Counted from the first letter of the stretch, positions 17,564 to 27,484 are shown. The stretch is 64,000 nucleotides of DNA from Deltaproteobacteria bacterium (GCA_021779095.1 JAJYBI010000001.1:1-64000), one strand, 5' to 3'. The notes: generated by a model from the sequence alone, not told the origin. A program made the numbers and translations.

Positions 17564-18937
17564 CTACGTCGCAATTCCATATCGCTCAAGCTTGGTATAC
17601 AGAGTCTTTCGGTCTATTTCCAGCACCTTTGCCGCCTTGCTCTTGTTGCCATCGAGCCTCTCCAGCACTTTCTGGATATGGTCACGTTCAACGACCCAGA
17701 GAGGTGTATCCTGATATTCCGACAGCCCCGAGGTAACGCGAATCGGCGCTACCTTGGGCGGTGAAAACGGCAGGAGGTCCGATGATATGATCGGCTCGAC
17801 CGCCAGGATACTCGCCCTGCGGATCACATTGCGAAGCTCCCGCACGTTGCCCGGCCACGTGTACGCACAGAGTGCCGCCATCGCCTCGTCAGAGATCTCC
17901 CAGCCTTCACAGCCGCTTTCGCTGGCAGTCTTGAGGAAATAATACGCAAGCGGAATGATATCCTCTGGACGCTCACGCAGGGGAGGGATATTGATCACCA
18001 GCAGATTGATGCGGTGGTACAGGTCTTCCCGGAACTCACCACGACTGACGCACTCCTCGAGCTTCTTGTTGGAGGCGAAGACAAAGCGCACGTTGACGCT
18101 GATATCGTGATTTCCGCCAAGCCGGCGGAAATTTCCCGTCTCGAGAATGCGGAGCAGCTTCACCTGGACATCCAGCGGCATCTCGGATATCTCGTCCATG
18201 AAAAGGGTACCGGTGTCGGCCAGCTCAAAAAGCCCTGCCCGCCCCTTGCTCGCGCCGGTAAAGGCACCCTGCACATGGCCAAACAGCTCGCTTTCCGCGG
18301 TATTGACATTGAGCCGGCCACAGTTGACCGTCACAAACGGCTTGTTTATCCGGTTGCTCGAATCGTGCACCGCCCGCGCGAACAGCTCCTTTCCCGCGCC
18401 GCTTTCCCCGCAGATAAGCACATGCTCGTCCGTCGGACCGTAACGCCTCACCGCTTCCAGGGCCTTCTGAATGACGACGCTCTTCCCCACGATGCGATGC
18501 TGGTCGAGCTTGTTGATTTCGAGCTTGAGACTCATGTTCTCCATGCGCAGCCGGTTCTTCTCGCACGCCTTGTCGATGACCATCTCCAGCTCTTCGAGCT
18601 TGACCGGCTTGGTGAGATAGTCATACGCACCAAACTTGATGGACTCAACCGCCGTCTCGATCGTACCGTGCCCGGTAAACACGATGATCTCCGGAATCGT
18701 CGTCTCCGCACGCATCTGCTTCAGCAGCTCCAAGCCATCGATGCCCGGCATTCTCATGTCAAGGAGCACGACATTGAAAACCTCCTGCCGGTACAGCTCG
18801 AGCCCGGCATATCCGTCGGCAGCCGTTTCCACCTTGTACCCGCTACGCGAAAGCTCCATCTCCAGGAGCTCACGCAACGGCTTTTCATCCTCGACAACAA
18901 GTATTTTCGCCTCTTTACGCTTAACTATACTAGACAT
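17564..18937 (-). CDS. NtrC-family sigma54 response regulator
   Basis: REC domain (VVLLDMRMPGIDGLELL), GESGAGKE, GHVQGAFTGA, Fis HTH. Confidence 0.94.
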   Translation of the reverse strand: MSSIVKRKEAKILVVEDEKPLRELLEMELSRSGYKVETAADGYAGLELYRQEVFNVVLLDMRMPGIDGLELLKQMRAETTIPEIIVFTGHGTIETAVESIKFGAYDYLTKPVKLEELEMVIDKACEKNRLRMENMSLKLEINKLDQHRIVGKSVVIQKALEAVRRYGPTDEHVLICGESGAGKELFARAVHDSSNRINKPFVTVNCGRLNVNTAESELFGHVQGAFTGASKGRAGLFELADTGTLFMDEISEMPLDVQVKLLRILETGNFRRLGGNHDISVNVRFVFASNKKLEECVSRGEFREDLYHRINLLVINIPPLRERPEDIIPLAYYFLKTASESGCEGWEISDEAMAALCAYTWPGNVRELRNVIRRASILAVEPIISSDLLPFSPPKVAPIRVTSGLSEYQDTPLWVVERDHIQKVLERLDGNKSKAAKVLEIDRKTLYTKLERYGIAT

Positions 18938-20139
18938 GCTGGAAGCCTCACGGTGAATTTCGTCCCTTTATTTTGCTTGCTTTCAACGGAAATCTCTCCA
19001 CCATGCTTTTTGATGATGTTGTACGTGACAGCAAGACCGAGTCCGAGCCCTTGGCCGACCCCCTTCGTGGTAAAAAACGGGTCCCATATCTGGTCCATAA
19101 GGGAAATCGGTATCCCACACCCATTGTCGCTGATGCTGGCAATGACACTCCCGTCGTGGATCATCGTGGCGATTTCAACCTGACCCGGCCCGTCGATTGC
19201 CTGCAGCGCGTTCATGGTCAGATTCATGAATACCTGGCGCAATCCGGAGGGGTCGCCACTGATCAACGGCAAATCCACCTGCAGCGATACAAGTATCTCG
19301 ATATTCTCGTTACGTGCCTTGTGCCTCACCAGCTCGATGACTTCCTGGAGAATCTGATTGATATCCACCGATCCGACCGTACCCTCGGATTTCCGGCTGA
19401 AACTCAAGAGACTGTCGATGATCCCCTTGCACCGGTACGACTCGCGGATAATGACTTCGAGGTACTTCTTGAAATCCCTGAGGCGATGATCGTCCGCAAG
19501 CCCCGGCTCTTCGCGGAACCTGCGCACCAGCGCCTCCGCATACCCGGCTACAGAGGTCAACGGATTATTTATCTCGTGCGCCACCCCGGCAGCGAGCAGA
19601 CCGATACTCGACAGCTTCTCCGCCTGCAGCAACTGCAGCTCGTTGACCCGTTTTTCGGTTACATCACGAATAAAGACCAGGGCACGGTTTCTGTCGTTGG
19701 GGTCTTCTATCGGTGTCGCCGTCACGTCGTAGTAACGGCTCTCGCCTCCGGAGGTCGTCGTGGTAAAGGACATCTGCATGCTTTTTCCGGACAACGCCTT
19801 CTCAACGGGACACTCGTCGTCCGCATGCTCATTGTCGAGATGGAACAGCGATCTGCAATGCCTGCCTACAGTGGTTTCTGCGGGGAACTGCTTCAGGCTC
19901 ACGTGGTTACGATGCTGGACACACCCATGGTGATCATAGATGACCACACTGTCGGAAATCGCATCGAATACAGCCTGCAGCTCGCCGGTCTTGATCCTTA
20001 ACCCGAGGTTGGCTGCCTCCAGCTCCTGAATTTTCTGTTTAACTTCAGAGTAAAAACCGATCTTCGAGCTTTCGAGCCCCAGTAACCGTTCAAGACTGGG
20101 TTCGTCGATCAGCGTTCTTCGTATCTCGCCCATCGTCAA
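18925..20139 (-). CDS. PAS-containing sensor histidine kinase
   Basis: AAGVAHEINNPLTSVAGYAEAL H box; DNGCGIP and GLGLGLAV ATPase motifs; overlaps the response regulator. Confidence 0.93.
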   Translation of the reverse strand: MTMGEIRRTLIDEPSLERLLGLESSKIGFYSEVKQKIQELEAANLGLRIKTGELQAVFDAISDSVVIYDHHGCVQHRNHVSLKQFPAETTVGRHCRSLFHLDNEHADDECPVEKALSGKSMQMSFTTTTSGGESRYYDVTATPIEDPNDRNRALVFIRDVTEKRVNELQLLQAEKLSSIGLLAAGVAHEINNPLTSVAGYAEALVRRFREEPGLADDHRLRDFKKYLEVIIRESYRCKGIIDSLLSFSRKSEGTVGSVDINQILQEVIELVRHKARNENIEILVSLQVDLPLISGDPSGLRQVFMNLTMNALQAIDGPGQVEIATMIHDGSVIASISDNGCGIPISLMDQIWDPFFTTKGVGQGLGLGLAVTYNIIKKHGGEISVESKQNKGTKFTVRLPACLV

Positions 20140-21299
20140 TAGGCCCTCTCCAGAATTGTCAGCAGCTCCTGCGCATTGGCCTGACGCGGCGACGTGAGAA
20201 TGCAGACATCCTTCAATGCCCGCTGCGCCAGTTCGGGCAGGTCTTCACGCCTGACCCCGAGACTCTTCAGGCTTCGAGGGGCACCGGCAGCATCGAGCAT
20301 CGTATCCAGCGTTTCCTGAACCACCTCGGAAATCGCACCGGAGTTCCCATCAACACGATGACCAAATCCCCATGCCAGATCCGGCAGCTTCTCGGCGACA
20401 ACCGGAAGATCATAGCGCAGGACTTCCGGCAGCAGCACGGCATTGATCCCCCCGTGATTGGCGTCATAGAGCCCGCCGATGGGATGGGCAAGTGCATGAA
20501 CAATCCCGAGCAGTGAGTTGGAGAACGCCATCCCCGCATGCAGACTGGCACGGGCCAGGTTTTCCAGATCATCCGGATGGCGCTCCTTCACCGCCGGGAC
20601 GAGGCTCGCCGAAATGAGACGCAGCGCCTTGATCGCATGCACATCGGTAAGTGACGTGGACGCAACCGAAAAAAACGCCTCCAGCGCGTGGCTGAGCGCA
20701 TCGGTCGACGTCGTACAGACGAATTCGTCGGGGAGCGTTTCCAGCGTATCCGGATCGGTCAGACTGATGTCGGGCGCCACACACCGGCTCATTATCGTCA
20801 ACTTGCACTTGTTTTCCGTATCGTTGATAACGGCGAACTGGGAAACGTCCGAGCCGGTGCCGCAGGTCGTCGGACACAACACAAGCGGAGGAAGGGGACG
20901 GACAATCTTGTCGTGCCCTTCGAAATCCCTGATCCTGCCGCCGTTCGACACGAGAATGGCTATCCCCTTGGCAGCATCCAACGAACTCCCGCCGCCGAGC
21001 CCCACAATAACATCGGCTCCGTGGCGTATATATTCAATGGCACCCGATTCCACCTCCACATCCTTCGGATTCGAAGTGATGTTGTTGTAGAAGATCACTT
21101 CCAGCCCGGCATCGATGAGGTGCTTCAACGCCTTGTCCACCCAGCCGGCATTGACGAGCCCCTGGTCACTGACGAGAAACACCTTGTGGCCACCCAGACG
21201 ACGTGCACACGAACCGATCTGGCTCAGAAGCCCCCGCCCGAATATGATTTCGGGGACCTCGAATTTACAGTGGTGAAGATTGCTCCTGCTGTTTCCCAT
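20136..21299 (-). CDS. iron-containing alcohol dehydrogenase (Adh2), first gene of adh-HK-RR operon
   Basis: GGGSSLDAAKGIAILVSNGG, GIVHALAHPIGGLYDANHG; start trimmed to MGNSRSNL, consistent with the upstream sigma54 promoter. Confidence 0.92.
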   Translation of the reverse strand: MGNSRSNLHHCKFEVPEIIFGRGLLSQIGSCARRLGGHKVFLVSDQGLVNAGWVDKALKHLIDAGLEVIFYNNITSNPKDVEVESGAIEYIRHGADVIVGLGGGSSLDAAKGIAILVSNGGRIRDFEGHDKIVRPLPPLVLCPTTCGTGSDVSQFAVINDTENKCKLTIMSRCVAPDISLTDPDTLETLPDEFVCTTSTDALSHALEAFFSVASTSLTDVHAIKALRLISASLVPAVKERHPDDLENLARASLHAGMAFSNSLLGIVHALAHPIGGLYDANHGGINAVLLPEVLRYDLPVVAEKLPDLAWGFGHRVDGNSGAISEVVQETLDTMLDAAGAPRSLKSLGVRREDLPELAQRALKDVCILTSPRQANAQELLTILERAY

Positions 21300-21378
21300 A
21301 TTGAAGCTCCATGGAAAGGGCCGTACGCATGTTTCATCGCGCCACTCTCCGCGCCGCACAACCGGCGTCTGTTGAAAG

Positions 21379-21396
21379 TAGCAATACTTGTGCCGT
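21379..21396 (-). promoter_or_regulatory. sigma54 promoter of adh2-HK-RR
   Basis: ACGGCACAAGTATTGCTA; GGCAC-N5-TTGCT; 82 nt upstream of the trimmed start. Confidence 0.82.
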
Positions 21397-21642
21397 CGTG
21401 TCAAACAAGGTTTTACGGCTTGACAATCTCTAATAAGTAAATTATATAACGAGCGCGCCCGCGCCGTCAGTGTGGTGTGTACATTTTCCACCATGTAGAC
21501 ATTTTACACACGCCAACGTAATACAGTTAACACAAACTTCGGTTCGTCGTCATGCCGCAAGGAATGGCCACAACCGCGCCCGACTGGCTGAAAAAGCATA
21601 ACGCCCAACGTTGTTTGCCGAAAAGAACCGTTGTTCTATTTT

Positions 21643-21660
21643 GTGGCACCATCGTTGCAT
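21643..21660 (+). promoter_or_regulatory. sigma54 promoter upstream of OMP/SatP operon
   Basis: GTGGCACCATCGTTGCAT; TGGCAC-N5-TTGCA. Confidence 0.88.
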
Positions 21661-21886
21661 TTGCTGAGCCTGCATGGCAGGTATGGTACCAGAAAGAGAC
21701 AGCAGGGTTTATACGGCCCGACACGCAGCACGCAGATGAAACATCCGGCTCCCGGCAACATATGTTTGATAAACAGCCGGGGGCGACATCATATATGTGC
21801 ATACATGTATGAGCAGCAGAAGGGATGGAGGCACGCAGCACCTTTCCCCTTCTCAAGCTGGCAGGTTACGGAAGCCTGCATACGGA

Positions 21887-22030
21887 CCAAAGGAGGTCCG
21901 CAGACACCAGACATACAACGGGCCAGCACCCGGGGATGCCCTGCACAAAAGGCTGTCAGGACGCTGGCAGTCGAGGTTAGTCTACTCCTTTGGGGCGGGA
22001 GATATCTCCTTCAATCTCCCGCCCGCTCTT
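21887..22030 (+). ncRNA. candidate structured leader or small RNA ending in an intrinsic terminator
   Basis: CCAAAGGAG (21887-21895) is exactly complementary to CTCCTTTGG (21985-21993), immediately followed by GGGCGGGAGAT/ATCTCCCGCCC (11-bp stem) and GCTCTTTT. Confidence 0.45.
21993..22030 (+). terminator. intrinsic terminator/attenuator upstream of OMP gene
   Basis: GGGCGGGAGAT-atctccttca-ATCTCCCGCCC then gctctttt. Confidence 0.75.
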
Positions 22031-22134
22031 TTGCGCAGGGCAGTTACAGTAACATTGTTATATGCAATCCGGCCGTACAGTAATACAAACAGCCGGTTTA
22101 GGAATGCATCACCAACCAAAAGGAGGAAGTAACT

Positions 22135-23403
22135 ATGATGAAGAAATTTGCAGTGGCCACCGCCCTGGGTCTCGGGCTGATGGCAGGAACCGCCCAGGCG
22201 GCATTCGTGGTGGGCGGTGAAAACGGCTGGCAGCTCAGCACCGACGGTATCGTCGACGTCTTCGCCACCTACGACACGACATCCAACGGCCCCGGCGGGA
22301 ACCATGCCTTTGGTCTACTGGATGTCCCCGGCCAGCGTTTCGGGGTCGGCGTCGGCCTGCTGCCGTCGGTAGTCGGCATCAACATCAAAGCCCCGACGAC
22401 CCATGGCATCGACTCCACGGTCCGGATCGGCATCTACCCGAGCATCCAGAACACCGGAAACGGCAGCCTTGCAGGTCCGGGGGCACTGAGCGCCGCCGAC
22501 CGTTTCTCTGTTGGTCCCAATATCGACTTCCGTGAAATGTACTACAACGCAAAAGGGAAATACGGTGAACTCCTCGCCGGCCGCGCCCTCAACCTGTTCC
22601 AGGGCAAGAACATCCTGACCGACATGACACTCCTGACCGCCGGTACCGTCGGTCTGCGCGCCCACACCGTCACCCTGGGCCACATCGGCTGGGGCTACCT
22701 GTACCCCGGTTTCTCCCCCCAGATTCGGTACACCACGCCGGACCTGAACGGGGTCAAGGTTGCCGTTCTCGTTGGCGAACCGTATGAAATCAGCGCCGAA
22801 TCCGACAAAACCAACACGCCGCGTTTCGAAACGGAGATTTCCTATGCCCAGGTCTTCGGCAAGACCTCCGTGCAGGGCTGGGTTTCCGGTCTGTACCAGA
22901 GCACTACGGCACAAGACGCCACCCGTCTGGGCCACAAAGAGACCTCCGTCGGTACCGCCTTCGGTGCCAGCGTCGGCATTGGCGGGCTGAACGTCCTCGG
23001 TTCCGGTTACTACGGCGAAGGGCTCGGCACCGTCAGCGCCCAGGATGGCAACGGACCTCTTGTCGGTGCAGGTCTCTTTGGCGGCTCCACCGATGCATAT
23101 GGCAACGAGCGGACCGACTGGGGCTTCCTGGCCCAGGCAACCTACCAGCTTACCCCCGAATGGAAGGTCGGAGCCAACTACGGCCAGACCCGTCAGGAGG
23201 AAACTTCTTACGACAAGGCGCTCAGAAATGCTGGCGACTCGATAATGGTCAAAAAGCAGGAGTCGGCCGTCGCCAATGTGGTTTACAACCTGAACAAGTT
23301 CACCCAGTTCATCGCCGAATACACCTATGCACAGTCCACCTGGATGGATGGCGCAACCCAGCATTCCAACCAGGTTGCCGTCGGCACGATGTTCTACTGG
23401 TAA
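22135..23403 (+). CDS. porin-like outer membrane beta-barrel protein
   Basis: Signal peptide MMKKFAVATALGLGLMAGTAQA; barrel-like sequence ending in aromatic TMFYW. Confidence 0.8.
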   Translation: MMKKFAVATALGLGLMAGTAQAAFVVGGENGWQLSTDGIVDVFATYDTTSNGPGGNHAFGLLDVPGQRFGVGVGLLPSVVGINIKAPTTHGIDSTVRIGIYPSIQNTGNGSLAGPGALSAADRFSVGPNIDFREMYYNAKGKYGELLAGRALNLFQGKNILTDMTLLTAGTVGLRAHTVTLGHIGWGYLYPGFSPQIRYTTPDLNGVKVAVLVGEPYEISAESDKTNTPRFETEISYAQVFGKTSVQGWVSGLYQSTTAQDATRLGHKETSVGTAFGASVGIGGLNVLGSGYYGEGLGTVSAQDGNGPLVGAGLFGGSTDAYGNERTDWGFLAQATYQLTPEWKVGANYGQTRQEETSYDKALRNAGDSIMVKKQESAVANVVYNLNKFTQFIAEYTYAQSTWMDGATQHSNQVAVGTMFYW

Positions 23404-23454
23404 GCAGTCTCACGCAGGTATCACCAATTCCGCAGGAATGCGAGGAGGCATACC

Positions 23455-23727
23455 ATGCCGAAGTACGTAATCGAACGTGAACTGCCGGGTGCCGGCAACA
23501 TACCGCCGGCCGACCTGCAGGCGATTTCCCAGAAATCGTGCAGCGTGCTGCAGGGACTCGGTCCGCAGATCCAGTGGGTGCAGAGCTATGTCACCGCTGA
23601 CAAGATCTACTGTATCTACATCGCACCAAACAAGGAGTTGGTCCTCGAACACGCCAGACAGGGCGGATTCCCCGCCAACAGCGTGGCCGAGGTAGTCACC
23701 ATGATCGATCCGACCACAGCAGAATAG
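23455..23727 (+). CDS. DUF4242-type small ferredoxin-like-fold protein
   Basis: MPKYVIERELPGAGNIPPADLQAISQKSCSVLQGLGPQIQWVQSYVTADKIYCIYIAPN matches the DUF4242 pattern from memory. Confidence 0.75.
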   Translation: MPKYVIERELPGAGNIPPADLQAISQKSCSVLQGLGPQIQWVQSYVTADKIYCIYIAPNKELVLEHARQGGFPANSVAEVVTMIDPTTAE

Positions 23728-23780
23728 CCTCCCCCATCCTGTCACGAACAGGTGGGTAACCATTCAAAGGAGAATTGCAC

Positions 23781-24368
23781 ATGGCAGAAGAAACCACTTT
23801 CAGCATTGTCAACAATGCGGTTGCAGATCCCTCGACCGTCGGCTTGGCAAGTTTCGGTATCGCGCTGTTCACACTGAGCTTCCTCAACGCCGGCATCGTC
23901 GGCCCGAACGCCATCAGCATCCTGATCCCGCTGGCGCTTCTCACCGGGTTGATCCATTTTTTCGCATGCCTGAGCGGCTTCAAGAAAAACGAGCTTTTCA
24001 CCGCCGTCGTCTTCGGCATCTACGGCATGTTCTGGGCCATCTGGGGTCTGATCAACCTGGGCGTGGCGCTCAAATGGTATGAGCTCGATGCAAAAACGCT
24101 CATGGTCTTCTGTATTGCGTACACCATCTTTACAGCGATCATCTTCATTGCTACACTTGTTACCAACAAGGCGGTCATCCTGACTCTGGCGCTGCTCCTG
24201 GCGGTCTTCCTGCTTCTCGACTTCGGTCTGGCCGGCAGCCCGGGCCTGATCGTGTATGCAGGTTACATCGGGATGGTCGATGGCCTGATGGCACTGTACC
24301 TTACGGCCGCCGGCCTGCTGGCCACGATGTACGGGCGGCCGGTACTTCCGGTTGGACCGGTTAAGTAG
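23781..24368 (+). CDS. GPR1/FUN34/YaaH (SatP)-family acetate transporter-like membrane protein
   Basis: NPAxLGL-like start (ADPSTVGLASFGIALFTLSFLNAG), six hydrophobic segments, FWAIWGLINLG. Confidence 0.82.
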   Translation: MAEETTFSIVNNAVADPSTVGLASFGIALFTLSFLNAGIVGPNAISILIPLALLTGLIHFFACLSGFKKNELFTAVVFGIYGMFWAIWGLINLGVALKWYELDAKTLMVFCIAYTIFTAIIFIATLVTNKAVILTLALLLAVFLLLDFGLAGSPGLIVYAGYIGMVDGLMALYLTAAGLLATMYGRPVLPVGPVK

Positions 24369-24437
24369 CAAAAGAACGTTGTCGTCGATCTGCTTGCTTC
24401 TCGGTGTTCAAATCTTTCGATTCAAGAGGAGGCACAC

Positions 24438-24704
24438 ATGAAAAGAGGCATCGTAATCCTGATCACAGCTCTGATGCTCGCACCGGCAGCTACCGTTCTG
24501 GCCGAAACGCATCAGGAAGCCGTCAGCTGCCAGCTGGCAGCTCAGAACTGCCTGAACAGGGCGGACATCATTCAGAAAAAGGTGAAGAAGCTCAAGGCAG
24601 AAGTGAAAAAGGGATCTACGAAATACACTCCCGAAGAGCTGAAGCAGCTTGAAATGAAGCTGAAGGAAACTCAGGATCTCCTGGACAAACTGGAAGCAAA
24701 GTAG
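24438..24704 (+). CDS. small secreted coiled-coil protein
   Basis: Signal peptide MKRGIVILITALMLAPAATVLA plus Lys/Glu-rich helix. Confidence 0.7.
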   Translation: MKRGIVILITALMLAPAATVLAETHQEAVSCQLAAQNCLNRADIIQKKVKKLKAEVKKGSTKYTPEELKQLEMKLKETQDLLDKLEAK

Positions 24705-24856
24705 TCGACGAAGTACAGTAGTTACGAATGGGTCAGGTTTCAGATTCGGCATGAGCCGTCTGGGGCCTGACCCATTCACACTCTGGAGGATGCATAATCC
24801 TCTCGTGCTGAAATTCCACTCGTTCAATAAACCTACGCTAAAACTTCTCGAAAGGA

Positions 24857-25741
24857 ATGACCATGGGCAACCATGCCGGTGATGCGCGAAACAATAACAG
24901 AGGTTGGTCCTGGCTGGCCCGTACCAGCATGCTGATAGTGATGCTTTCCCAGTTGCTCGTCTTCTCCTCCATCGCTTCAGCCGATAATGATAGAACCATC
25001 TGGCACTCCCGCGAGGAGTTTGTCGACATAGTCGCCCAGGATGACGGCTCGTCCACACCTCCCAATGATCACCCGGCTTCGGTCACCGGCGATGAGGTGC
25101 GCAACGCCCTGTCGTCCATGGTGCTGGCCCCCAACGACGACCACAAGCAGCTGCCGGTCTTCAATGAACCGGAAATCGACATGCTGTCCCAATATATCCC
25201 CGAAGCACTTAGCCAGGCCGGCCCGCGCGAGGACGTTACCTTCGCCATCGTGGGTCATTTCTCGGCTTTTGTCGATTTTCTCAAGGTACGTCAAGTAACG
25301 ACCGGCAGGGTGTTCTACAAAGATGGAAAGCTCAACATCATCTTCGGCATCATACATCGCGATCTCAAGGAGAACGAGGACCGACGCCTCCACCCGCTGA
25401 CGCCCGGGTCGCGCACACAGCCTGCCGACCTGAAAGACCGCATCATGGCGGCGGCAGGGGACGGACAGCCCTTCGAAAAACCACGGGGTGACTGGGTGGT
25501 CTTTTCTCAGAAAAGCATGGACACGCCGCCCGTTGCCGCAGCTCCTGCCAATACCGAAAGATTCCACGGCGACCGCGAGCAACGCGCTGCCGGGTCCAGG
25601 CACCAGGCCGCGGAACCGAAAACGGAAGCCCCGCGCAGTGCGGAAGAACGGTTGATGCAGTTGAATGAGCTGAAAAACAAGCATCTGATCACTGACGAGG
25701 AATATCGCACGAAGAGGATGGAAATCCTCAACGCGCTGTAG
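24857..25741 (+). CDS. secreted or membrane-anchored protein with C-terminal SHOCT domain
   Basis: N-terminal hydrophobic segment; C-terminus SAEERLMQLNELKNKHLITDEEYRTKRMEIL is SHOCT-like. Confidence 0.75.
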   Translation: MTMGNHAGDARNNNRGWSWLARTSMLIVMLSQLLVFSSIASADNDRTIWHSREEFVDIVAQDDGSSTPPNDHPASVTGDEVRNALSSMVLAPNDDHKQLPVFNEPEIDMLSQYIPEALSQAGPREDVTFAIVGHFSAFVDFLKVRQVTTGRVFYKDGKLNIIFGIIHRDLKENEDRRLHPLTPGSRTQPADLKDRIMAAAGDGQPFEKPRGDWVVFSQKSMDTPPVAAAPANTERFHGDREQRAAGSRHQAAEPKTEAPRSAEERLMQLNELKNKHLITDEEYRTKRMEILNAL

Positions 25742-26014
25742 GCAAAACAGATCGAAAGATGTGTCAGGTAACCAGGGAGGTGCCAGCCGGACAGCAAAGC
25801 GGCGGTGTTCATTGTCATGAAACCTTGCGCAGTCGCGAAGACCCCGATCGGCATTTTCCTACGACCCACCTGCACTCCTTTCGTCACAAGGCTGCAGAGT
25901 TGCTGATAAACCCGGCTGATCTGGGTTACTGGAAGCGGGTCTTTTGAGCAGAATGACTGTTCCGAGCAGGTCGCGCAGTGATCACACTCGGACATGATCA
26001 ACCCTTGGTGACAG

Positions 26015-27442
26015 ATGACCGAACGATTGTACCTGTACATAGACGGGACCTGGCAGGAACCGGCAGGCCGCGACCTGATCGATGTCATCAATCCCGCAAC
26101 CGAGAAGACTATCGGCAGAATCCCCGCCGCATCGGTCGACGATGCCGATCGAGCCGTAACCGCTGCCCGGAGTGCGGCCGAGAGCTGGGGAAGCAGCTCG
26201 CCGGATGAACGCGCCGCCTGCCTCCAATCGATCCACCACGGACTCTCGGCGCGCGCGGAAGAGATCGCCCGGACCATCACCGACGAAGTGGGGATGCCGA
26301 TCAAACTCTCCCGGCGCATTCAGGCAGGTCTGCCGCTCGCCGTATTGGAAAGCTATACTCGGCTTCTGCGTGAATATCCCTTCGAGGAACAGATCGGGAA
26401 CTCGCGTGTCGTTCGGGAACCGGTCGGTGTGGCGGCATGCATCACCCCCTGGAACTACCCGCTCCACCAGGTCATCGCCAAGGTCGCACCCGCCCTGGCA
26501 GCGGGATGTACGGTAGTGCTCAAGCCGAGCGAGGTTGCCCCGCTTTCCGCCTTCATCCTCGCGGATGTCGTTCATGCGGCCGGTCTGCCTGCCGGCGTAT
26601 TCAACCTGGTCAGCGGATACGGCGATCCGGTTGGGGAGGCACTCGCCAGCCACCCGGAGGTCGATCTGGTCTCGTTTACCGGCTCAACGCGAGCCGGGCG
26701 GCGCATCTCCGAACTTGCTGCGGCGACGGTAAAGCGTGTTGCCCTGGAGCTGGGGGGAAAATCCGCCGCCATCGTCCTCGATGATGCCGATCTTTCCGCA
26801 GCCGTCAAAGGGACCGTCGGCGCCTGCTTCATCAACTCGGGCCAGACCTGCACCGCCCACACCCGGTTGCTCGTCCCCGAGCATCAGTACGAGCAGGCCG
26901 CAGCACTGGCCGTCGAATTCACCGCAACCTACCAGCCGGGCCCCCCTTCCGACGAACAGTCCCGCCTCGGCCCGCTCGTGTCGGACGTTCAGCAGAAGCG
27001 CGTCCTGGACTACATCCGACGCGGTATCGATGAAGGGGCAGAACTCCTGGCTGGCGGCGGCATCCCCGATCATCTCGCCGGCGGCTATTACGTCCAGCCG
27101 ACCGTGTTCGGCCGCGTGACCCCGGAAATGACCATTGCCCAGGAAGAGATATTCGGTCCCGTCCTCTCCATCATGGCCTACCGGGACGAAAATGACGCCA
27201 TCCGGATTGCCAACGGCACCCGCTATGGGCTTGCCGGCGCAGTCTGGTCGGGAGACCCGCGACGAGCCGAACGGGTTGCCCGCCGGCTGCGGGCGGGCCA
27301 GATCGATATCAATGGGGGGGCATTCAATCTGCTCGCTCCGTTCGGCGGCTACAAGCAGTCGGGCCATGGTCGCGAACTGGGCAGGTTCGGACTGGAGGAA
27401 TATCTGGAGATCAAGTCCCTGCAATTTAAGCGGGAGATCTGA
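26015..27442 (+). CDS. NAD(P)-dependent aldehyde dehydrogenase
   Basis: ALDH motifs [61 protein letters not shown]. Confidence 0.95.
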   Translation: MTERLYLYIDGTWQEPAGRDLIDVINPATEKTIGRIPAASVDDADRAVTAARSAAESWGSSSPDERAACLQSIHHGLSARAEEIARTITDEVGMPIKLSRRIQAGLPLAVLESYTRLLREYPFEEQIGNSRVVREPVGVAACITPWNYPLHQVIAKVAPALAAGCTVVLKPSEVAPLSAFILADVVHAAGLPAGVFNLVSGYGDPVGEALASHPEVDLVSFTGSTRAGRRISELAAATVKRVALELGGKSAAIVLDDADLSAAVKGTVGACFINSGQTCTAHTRLLVPEHQYEQAAALAVEFTATYQPGPPSDEQSRLGPLVSDVQQKRVLDYIRRGIDEGAELLAGGGIPDHLAGGYYVQPTVFGRVTPEMTIAQEEIFGPVLSIMAYRDENDAIRIANGTRYGLAGAVWSGDPRRAERVARRLRAGQIDINGGAFNLLAPFGGYKQSGHGRELGRFGLEEYLEIKSLQFKREI

Positions 27443-27484
27443 ACCTTCGGAAAACAATCACTTTTTTGCTCACGACACGCATAC

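Noticed and set aside
17392-17589. Short ORF ending ...AARMAAPECQM just upstream of the second radical SAM gene as its precursor peptide
   Set aside because: It reads through the terminator of the regulator gene and has no good start or RBS close to a core; not convincing.
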